From JBEKIK01 sp049509395 (GTDB lineage Bacteria; Planctomycetota; Planctomycetia; Pirellulales; Thermoguttaceae): a stretch of 7,869 nt of DNA. The notes under the pieces are model-generated. The model was given only the letters and a program-made list of their open reading frames with translations, was not told the DNA's origin and did no database searches. Location: NCBI GenBank assembly GCA_049509395.1, contig JBEKZY010000464.1, positions 1 to 7,869 of the forward strand, given 5' to 3'. Of this stretch, positions 6,401 to 7,869 are shown piece after piece; within the stretch, counting starts at the first letter, position 1, and every line of letters begins with the position of its first letter. A program made the translations under genes and the position numbers.

Positions 6401-7869
6401 CCGGGACCATTACGGGTCTCACACCACGCCAAGGCGCAACTCTCACGAATTCGACGGGCTATCTCGCCTTGTCTATCACCGGCGGCAACATTCCCGTGTG
6501 GACCGGCGTTCAGAACGGGAACTGGACGACGACCCCGGTCACACCGTTGAAAAACTGGAAGCTGCAAATCGGAGGCGCGAGCACCGATTTCCTCGTCGGC
6601 GATTCAGTGCTGTTTGACGACAGTGCCACCGGCACAACCGCGGTGAGCATCTCCGATGCCGACGTGAGCCCGACCCTCGTCACCTTTAACAACACCACCA
6701 CGCCCGTTACAGGCAAGACCTACACCATCTCATCATCAAGCGGCTTCGCCATTGTGAGCGGTGCACTGATCAAGAATGGAAACGGCAGCGTTACCATTAA
6801 CACCAACAACACTTACACCGGTGGAACAACGGTAAATAACGGCTCGCTGCTTATGACGGGCAACAATAACTTTGGGACGGGCGGCGTGACCATGACCGGC
6901 GGAAGCGCGACGTTCTCGGGCCTCAGCACCTGGACCGGCGCTACCACCGTGAGCGGCGGCTCGCTCATTTTGTCAACCGGCGTTACCATCGGGACGGGCA
7001 GTGTGACGGTGAATGGCGGTACGTTAGACCTGGGCGGCTTGAGCCCGACCTTCACCTCGCTACAGAGCACAACCTCGGGCGGCGCCATTACCAACAATGG
7101 CACTGCTAGCGTCCTGACGTTGAACAGCGGCGCCTACAGTGGCAATATCAACGACGGGGCCGGAACCGTTACCCTGGTCAAAACCACTACCGGGATCCAG
7201 ACCCTCAGCGGCGCCAGTAGCAACTATAGCGGCGGCACCACTATCACCGCCGGCACATTAGCCGTTGGGAGCAATAATGCTCTCGGAACCGGTCTGGTGA
7301 CGATGAATGGCTGCACAATCGCCGCTTCAGTTGCCGGCGTGAATCTCCCCAACAACTTCCAAGCTGACGTGGGCAGTACATTCAATACGACCAATAGCTT
7401 CACGATCAGCGGCAACATCACGGATAACGTGGCAAGTCAGCCGATTACGGGCGCAGGTACGCTGACGTTGGCAGGAACCAACAACTTTTTGCTGACTAAT
7501 TCATATGCGGGCGTTTATGTTCAAGGAGGAGCCACCCTGAGCATTACGGGATCGACCACCATCGGCGGCACCGGCACAGTAAACGGCTATATGACGGTCG
7601 GCAGCAATACGGCCGGAAACGGCACCGTGACGGTTTTGCCCGGGGGCACGCTCACCATTAACGGCAATGGCGCATCATCTCCGAATACGATCTTCGGCCA
7701 ACTGGCTGCTACCGGCGCACTGGATGTCAATGGCGGAAACGTGATCGTCGGTCCCGGCACCGGTTTGATTTTCGGTAATGCCGATGCCGCTGCGGTCGGC
7801 ACCCTCAACGTCAATTCGGGCACCATCACCGTTAACAGTAACTTGACCGCCGGGTCGGACCCCAGCGCC
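313..7869 (+). CDS. Giant secreted PATR (autotransporter-associated beta-strand repeat) protein, 3' partial
   Basis: This is an uninterrupted frame of 2,519 codons that continues past the window. What is seen: a signal peptide (residues 1-31), then Gly/Thr/Ser/Asn-rich sequence with alternating hydrophobic residues and about twelve PATR motifs, starting near residues 139, 347, 419, 680, 1059, 1355, 1473, 1857, 2149, 2190, 2282 and 2380. Three Trp-rich W-T-G/N-W/F-D-D modules lie near residues 32-106, 1262-1354 and 2059-2148. A unit of about 795 residues is tandemly duplicated. Only three cysteines were found (1571, 1803, 2334). Family knowledge: PATR motifs occur in passenger regions of autotransporters and in very long exoproteins of PVC bacteria, where they are predicted to form a right-handed beta-solenoid. 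Inference: an exported structural or adhesive surface protein. No catalytic, toxin or protease motif is visible. The membrane anchor or export domain, expected at the C-terminus, is outside the window, so true autotransporter status is unknown. There is no frameshift; codon use is uniform and rich in GGC, ACC and AAC. Confidence 0.93.
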   Translation, partial: MIRQLYGSYLNKFVGLLIISIFLFTAATSLAVTLTWNPAGGPVGTWDYGTANWSGSSTTWISGYDAVFGSGILPNNFTAGGLVTVDAGGISVQNMTFNLDGYTIGGLTPGAGGPITLTGTPTITVANGATATINSFISGTGIGLTKSGSGTLTFAASNSYSGGTTVNTGTLQITDLNGLGAATGAVSVSFGATLWLNYQSATQADYSYASNAISGPSGATLKITGPGTGWSTAIINGDLSGFQGLIDLYPNATTGNGKTRLSGASGFQPSSNATIRVNNGTTLYLNQPLTYNSSLQLWGAPTTAESTLGQLRMEVGANYAGSVALYGNSSIGSSGNSTVSGNIGENGGPWNLTKASGTGNTLFLTGNNSYTGTTTVTNGTLQIGVGGLTGSLGAGTVTDNATLSLNRGDNITVANAITGTGAINKYGYGTTTLTSNGNTYSGATNVLAGTLQIGDGTNGVKGAGAVAFNGTATLNFNEPAGSAQANTTLAFTTGDGTVQSTYGGGGLNTSVTFTTRSRTAGATGNFVVSGGANGSTNRINLTQAAGFIDQGTFFGGGNYAYMDGLNTFVRGINYGGDANSATSAGALTLAGINYQEFTGAVTAQASATFTTLQDSNNSNFTLASGATVTTNGILKTGNVAGGATISGGAAITPGSGAELVIRTDGPNDTLTINTPITANGTNALTKSGAGTLNLYGANTYTGQTYVDGGVLNMYGTLGIAPAVAAGIINVTGNAVLNIQSGANIRVNNTSLEVGNSPWVGGSVYQSGGTVTGINQMQLGYSNIGSYGYYSLSGGSLTVSELDDGGFTGASVGVLDISGTGSMTVTSWLVPARGTGGTGVINMTGGTLTYNGPTGQFLANWNGYNYIQSSTVINVKNASLLAAAADVSLMQTGAIGKLGEINLLTGGVFQAHSITPGSATGTSLVNFNGGTLKASTVNTTFLTNANLTGVYVYGNGGTIDNNGVAVTVGLPLLAPTGSGVSNTVTITAGGSGYTGAPAVRITGNGVGAAGYATVSGGQVTGIVITNPGTGYTGTPTISLLGGGGGGASTSALTLAANTSGGMTFTGSGTTTLTSSTSTYTGTTTVNSGTLLFSGSAVLDNSSGININGSGAKLVQNSSTPIGTPVTVTNGTLDGTSTVNSVVVASGIGNTIANGGGIGTNPFTINSLTFSGAGALQLSTTPTTTSPVLNVSTLTTGSVAGSIKVNASSASWAPTTYYLVNYTTLNGLGFGAFTKGTIVGLSNRQSATLTSLANTIALTIAGDNPVWTGAIASGNPGYGKWTTATLASPKNWQLITSGTPTDYIAGDNVLFDDTVLVSGGTYNVNISDANVSPSMVRFNNNAGLYTISSTGSYGITGAGSLTIDGYGGVTLNTANSYSGGTMLNNGALNINNASAIGTGALTITANTAIDNTSGSPITLTTANLQNWNGDFTFGGTNDLNLGTGAVTLNATPTITVNTAYLPNTGTLTVGGAISGAGFGITKAGLGTLVLTGANTYSGNTTVNAGMLTVGPGGSIDSSANSDSNISVASGAAFNMNGGNVTLGNNVFTAANNNNLMMLANDSAFNIASGTLTCSNGATSWNQIRGTFTQTGGSFVTRGFSMSDGNGVTSNYYLVGTGAMSVGQGNWASLPVGARGIASFYMSGSSSLTVTGAANPANNNANQLVVGAVFSNADAGTHLFVQQGGTITTNGLAVGSFSVTGSASAPGVYFLNGGTLITSTLTKGAGSTGTLNFGGGTLRTGTAFSTDTALTTNINSGGAIIDTTGGDLTWSGVLAAGTTGSAGFTSLTNTDGVYTYVPGVTFIGACTTPATGIAVLNQAGQVADIVVTNPGSGYTSAPTISIDAPSSGSAATATGTFNANPGGLTKIGAGTLTLPNTNTYTGPTAVSAGKLLLSGAGSINTSSGITINGSAAKFVQSSSVPVSAPVTVTTGTLDGTTTVNTVVVTAGTGGIVSNGDGTTNPLTIGSLTFSGAGALSLNTAGAVALNTTTLTASGGAGSVTVNAAATTWTSGTVYDLVSYTGAIGGTGFSAFTTGTITGLTPRQGATLTNSTGYLALSITGGNIPVWTGVQNGNWTTTPVTPLKNWKLQIGGASTDFLVGDSVLFDDSATGTTAVSISDADVSPTLVTFNNTTTPVTGKTYTISSSSGFAIVSGALIKNGNGSVTINTNNTYTGGTTVNNGSLLMTGNNNFGTGGVTMTGGSATFSGLSTWTGATTVSGGSLILSTGVTIGTGSVTVNGGTLDLGGLSPTFTSLQSTTSGGAITNNGTASVLTLNSGAYSGNINDGAGTVTLVKTTTGIQTLSGASSNYSGGTTITAGTLAVGSNNALGTGLVTMNGCTIAASVAGVNLPNNFQADVGSTFNTTNSFTISGNITDNVASQPITGAGTLTLAGTNNFLLTNSYAGVYVQGGATLSITGSTTIGGTGTVNGYMTVGSNTAGNGTVTVLPGGTLTINGNGASSPNTIFGQLAATGALDVNGGNVIVGPGTGLIFGNADAAAVGTLNVNSGTITVNSNLTAGSDPSA
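406..630 (+). other. Head module 1 (W-x-G / NW / VFG)
   Basis: Residues 32-106, directly after the signal peptide. Tryptophans at 418, 448 and 469 and a DAVFG motif (505-519) match, in order, the W-T-G, N-W and VLFDD landmarks of the two internal copies at 4096 and 6487. A VTVDAGG.ISVQNMTFN stretch then parallels NVNISDANVSPSMVRFN. This head is commonly found just ahead of PATR arrays in PVC exoproteins (family knowledge, recalled). It probably caps or initiates a solenoid block (inference). Confidence 0.6.
727..831 (+). repeat. PATR motif 1
   Basis: Near residues 139-173: GTGIGLTKSGSGTLTF followed by SYSGGTTVNTGTLQI. A canonical copy with the LTK, GTLTF, YSGGTTV and GTL positions all kept. 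Confidence 0.85.
832..1350 (+). other. Beta-rich linker module between PATR 1 and 2
   Basis: Residues 174-346 hold no PATR. Recognisable landmarks are INGDLSGFQGLIDLYPN (about 1015-1065), NGTTLYLNQPLTYN (about 1147-1188), a STLGQLRMEVGANY stretch (about 1228-1269) and SGNIGENGG (1330-1356). I recall the same order of landmarks in other giant PATR proteins of Verrucomicrobiota, so it looks like a reusable cassette rather than filler. It contains more Trp, Tyr and Leu than the surrounding repeats. Function unknown. Confidence 0.5.
1351..1470 (+). repeat. PATR motif 2
   Basis: Near residues 347-386: LTKASGTGNTLFLTGNNSY then TGTTTVTNGTLQIG. Two extra residues sit between LTK and the second strand; otherwise it is a good match. 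Confidence 0.8.
1567..1680 (+). repeat. PATR motif 3
   Basis: Near residues 419-456: GTGAINKYGYGTTTLTSNG then NTYSGATNVLAGTLQIG. It follows PATR 2 by only 216 bp, the closest spacing in the first half of the gene. Ile-Asn-Lys replaces Leu-Thr-Lys. Confidence 0.75.
1681..2349 (+). other. FFGGGNYAYMDG / GINYGGD module
   Basis: Residues 457-679. The core, AAGFIDQGTFFGGGNYAY, lies at about 1948-1998 and is followed by FVRGINYGGDANSATSAG. Later landmarks are YQEFTGAVTAQASATFTTL, GILKTGNVAGGATISGG and ELVIRTDGPNDTLTINTPI, which leads straight into PATR 4. I recall this block in the same order in other PVC giant exoproteins; that is memory, not a search. The Tyr/Phe-rich centre contrasts with the Gly/Thr background and may be a loop or side domain projecting from the solenoid (inference). 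Confidence 0.5.
2350..2457 (+). repeat. PATR motif 4, start of super-unit 1
   Basis: Near residues 680-715: NALTKSGAGTLNLYGANTY then TGQTYVDGGVLNMYG. It opens the first 2.4-kb super-unit and pairs with PATR 7, which starts 2,379 bp downstream. Confidence 0.85.
3253..3450 (+). repeat. Paired G-x-GYT-x-xP cassette, copy 1
   Basis: Two halves: GGSGYTGAPAVRITGNG and, after GQVTGIVITN, PGTGYTGTPTISLLGG ending in six glycines (3430-3447). The motif GSGYTSAPTVTI, with a short GQV-linker between copies, recurs in many bacterial and phage extracellular proteins (recalled). It is a different repeat family from PATR and is inserted between the NFNGGTL stretch and PATR 5. Confidence 0.7.
3487..3591 (+). 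repeat. PATR motif 5
   Basis: Near residues 1059-1093: GMTFTGSGTTTLTSSTSTY then TGTTTVNSGTLLFSG. Phe-Thr replaces the Leu-Thr-Lys strand and the Lys is lost; the second half is canonical. Paired with PATR 8, 2,394 bp downstream. Confidence 0.75.
3592..4095 (+). other. GTLDGT block, copy 1
   Basis: Landmarks: SSGININGSGAKLVQNSS, then VTNGTLDGTSTVNSVVV (3688-3738), INSLTFSGAGALQL, YYLVNYTTLNGLGFGAFTKG and NRQSATLTSLANTIAL. It runs directly into the second W-T-G head. The same series is found at 5995-6486. Within PVC giant proteins this block usually closes one PATR section just before the next head (recalled). Confidence 0.6.
4096..4374 (+). other. Head module 2 (W-T-G / NW / VLFDD)
   Basis: Tryptophans at 4105, 4147 and 4180; TDYIAGDNVLFDD at 4207-4245; then NVNISDANVSPSMVRFNN and YTISS. 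It matches head 3 (W at 6499, 6523 and 6556; VLFDD at 6607-6621) and, more weakly, the N-terminal head. The acidic FDD and the Trp positions are the best kept parts. PATR 6 follows at once. Confidence 0.65.
4375..4476 (+). repeat. PATR motif 6 (degenerate first strand)
   Basis: Near residues 1355-1388: GAGSLTIDGYGGVTLNTANSY... continuing as SGGTMLNNGALNI. Ile-Asp replaces Thr-Lys and GGVTL replaces GTLTL; SYSGGT is kept. Paired with PATR 9. Confidence 0.7.
4477..4728 (+). other. NWNGDFTF tail block of super-unit 1
   Basis: Residues 1389-1472. Landmarks: AIGTGALTITANTAIDNTSG, then LQNWNGDFTFGGTNDLNLG (4576-4632), TGAVTLNATPTITVNTAY and TLTVGGAIS, which leads into PATR 7. I recall the IDNTSG...NWNGDF series from many PVC exoproteins. 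It has no clear counterpart after PATR 9, so the two super-units differ at their 3' ends. Confidence 0.5.
4729..4845 (+). repeat. PATR motif 7, start of super-unit 2
   Basis: Near residues 1473-1511: GITKAGLGTLVLTGANTYS then GNTTVNAGMLTVG. A near-consensus copy and one of the cleanest in the window. Pairs with PATR 4. Confidence 0.9.
4846..5694 (+). other. QTGG / SNYYLVGTG module
   Basis: Residues 1512-1794. Landmarks: NMNGGNVTLGNNVFTAANNN, MMLANDSAFNIASGTL with Cys1571, IRGTFTQTGGSF, DGNGVTSNYYLVGTG, WASLPVGARGIASFYMSG, LVVGAVFSNADAG.THLFVQQGG, GVYFLNGGTL and NFGGGTL. Repeated Q-x-GG and x-NGGTL turns suggest short beta hairpins stacked along the solenoid (inference). The series is familiar from other PVC PATR proteins (recalled), with the wording VGTG.L.VG.GNW and PVGARG especially constant. 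Confidence 0.5.
5695..5844 (+). repeat. Paired G-x-GYT-x-xP cassette, copy 2
   Basis: The second half is intact: GQVADIVVTNPGSGYTSAPT followed by ISI. The first half aligns with copy 1 but has lost its Gly-Tyr-Thr core: PGVTFIGACTTPATGIAV stands where APAVRITGNGVGAAGYATV is in copy 1. The decayed half carries Cys1803. Confidence 0.65.
5881..5994 (+). repeat. PATR motif 8
   Basis: Near residues 1857-1894: GGLTKIGAGTLTLPNTNTY then TGPTAVSAGKLLLSGAG. The first strand is perfectly canonical; Lys replaces Thr in GTL. Pairs with PATR 5, which has lost the LTK. Confidence 0.85.
5995..6486 (+). other. GTLDGT block, copy 2
   Basis: Same series as at 3592-4095: SSGITINGSAAKFVQSSS, VTTGTLDGTTTVNTVVV (6085-6135), IGSLTFSGAGALSL, YDLVSYTGAIGGTGFSAFTTG and PRQGATLTNSTGYLAL. 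Bases 6094-6135 differ from 3697-3738 at only four of 42 positions, while flanking parts are far more diverged. Confidence 0.6.
6487..6756 (+). other. Head module 3 (W-T-G / GNW / VLFDD)
   Basis: Tryptophans at 6499, 6523 and 6556; TDFLVGDSVLFDD at 6586-6621; ATGTTAVSISDADVSPTLV; TFNN; and YTISS. Compared with head 2 it is shorter between the first two tryptophans (no ASGNPGYGK insertion) and closer to the usual W-T-G-x-x-N-G-N-W form (recalled family form). It leads into PATR 9. Confidence 0.65.
6757..6861 (+). repeat. PATR motif 9
   Basis: Near residues 2149-2183: SGALIKNGNGSVTINTNNTY then TGGTTVNNGSLLMTG. Leu-Ile-Lys and GSVTI are mild departures; TYTGGTTV is exact. Confidence 0.8.
6880..6981 (+). 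repeat. PATR motif 10 (degenerate)
   Basis: Near residues 2190-2223: GGVTMTGGSATFSGLSTW then TGATTVSGGSLILSTG. The Lys and the TL of strand two are lost and Trp replaces Tyr, but the T-G-x-TTV...G-S-L half is kept. It starts 123 bp after PATR 9, the tightest spacing in the window. Confidence 0.55.
6982..7155 (+). other. GGTLDLGG / GGAITNNGTAS linker
   Basis: Residues 2224-2281. TVNGGTLDLGGLSPTF is followed by LQSTTSGGAITNNGTASVL and YSGNINDGAGTV, which merges into PATR 11. The GGTLDLGG and NNG-x-AS-x-LT turns commonly precede a PATR in this family (recalled). Confidence 0.5.
7156..7272 (+). repeat. PATR motif 11
   Basis: Near residues 2282-2320: NDGAGTVTLVKTTTG then QTLSGASSNYSGGTTITAG and TLAVG. 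The LVK and SGGTT features are kept; Ile replaces Val after TT. Confidence 0.75.
7450..7551 (+). repeat. PATR motif 12 (partial)
   Basis: Near residues 2380-2413: GAGTLTLAGTNNFLLTNSYA then GVYVQGGATLSITG. The first strand is canonical, but the TYTGGTTV core is replaced and the LTK is absent. Confidence 0.5.
7552..7869 (+). other. Last visible beta stretch, runs off the window
   Basis: Residues from 2414 on. Short G-x-V-x-V hairpins repeat: GTGTVNGYMTVGSNTAGNG, TVTVLPGGTLTINGNG, ALDVNGGNVIVGPGTG and VGTLNVNSGTITVNSNL. This style resembles the VYQSGG and VLDISGTGSM stretches earlier in the gene rather than a PATR. No barrel, LPXTG or PEP-CTERM tail is seen, so the gene clearly continues. Confidence 0.6.

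Larger units (their letters stand above)
4729..6879 (+). repeat. Super-unit 2 of the tandem duplication
   Basis: Same block order as super-unit 1: PATR 7; QTGGSF at 5071; NFGGGTL (5497-5517); the G-x-GYT pair (about 5695-5835); PATR 8; the GTLDGT block; W-T-G/VLFDD head 3; PATR 9. The 3' limit is approximate because the NWNGDFTF tail of unit 1 is not repeated here. Super-unit 2 also has a SNYYLVGTGAMSVGQGNW... stretch (5131-5193) that corresponds only loosely to the YYSLSGGSLTV stretch of unit 1. Confidence 0.7.

Noticed and set aside
313..7869. CRISPR array or DNA-level satellite explanation for the repetitiveness
   Set aside because: The repeats are similar at protein level, unevenly spaced, diverged at third positions and in one frame. 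They are coding repeats, not direct DNA repeats with unique spacers.
313..7869. Polymorphic toxin, contact-dependent inhibition or enzyme-bearing passenger
   Set aside because: I found no haemagglutinin-type TPS domain, no toxin tip, no serine-protease or glycosidase motif and no immunity gene. Only structural repeats are visible, although the unseen C-terminus could differ.

Overview
The window holds one very large, incomplete gene on the plus strand. A 312-bp AT-rich leader is followed by an ATG at 313, and the reading frame then stays open to the last base: 2,519 codons with no stop. The protein starts with a clear Sec signal peptide. The rest is a Gly/Thr/Ser/Asn-rich, repeat-built exoprotein of the 'autotransporter-associated beta-strand repeat' (PATR, passenger-associated transport repeat) type. 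I see about nine good copies and three degenerate copies of the PATR motif, roughly G-x-G-x-LTK-x-G-x-GTLTL-x-x-x-N-TYTGGTTV-x-x-GTL.

Organism: the gene body is about 60% GC and the leader is under 40% GC in its last 120 bp. Giant PATR proteins built from these modules (an N-terminal Trp-rich W-T-G/N-W/F-D-D head, 'FFGGGNYAYMDG', 'NWNGDFTFGGTNDLNLG', and 'QTGG...SNYYLVGTG') are familiar to me mainly from Verrucomicrobiota, and also from Planctomycetota and Lentisphaerota. I infer a PVC-superphylum bacterium, most likely a verrucomicrobium. This rests on remembered family resemblance, not on a search.

Layout: 1-312, leader with no convincing gene and the ribosome-binding site at its end. 313-405, signal peptide. 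406-831, first head module and PATR 1. 832-1350, beta-rich linker module. 1351-1680, PATR 2 and 3. 1681-2349, FFGGGNYAYMDG module. 2350-4728 and 4729 to about 6879, two diverged tandem copies of a roughly 2.4-kb (about 795-residue) super-unit. Each super-unit runs PATR, QSGG/QTGG stretch, G-x-GYT pair, PATR, GTLDGT block, W-T-G/F-D-D head, PATR. 6880-7551, closely spaced degenerate PATRs. 7552-7869, a further Gly/Thr/Asn beta stretch that runs off the window.

There are no other genes, RNAs, insertion sequences or CRISPR arrays that I can support. The many open frames on the opposite strand are by-products of the GGC/ACC/AAC-rich codon use. The biology visible is one secreted or surface-displayed, probably beta-solenoid structural or adhesive protein. 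Its anchor (autotransporter barrel, PEP-CTERM tail or other) lies beyond the right edge. I found no enzyme, toxin or defence domain and no evidence of a multi-gene system.
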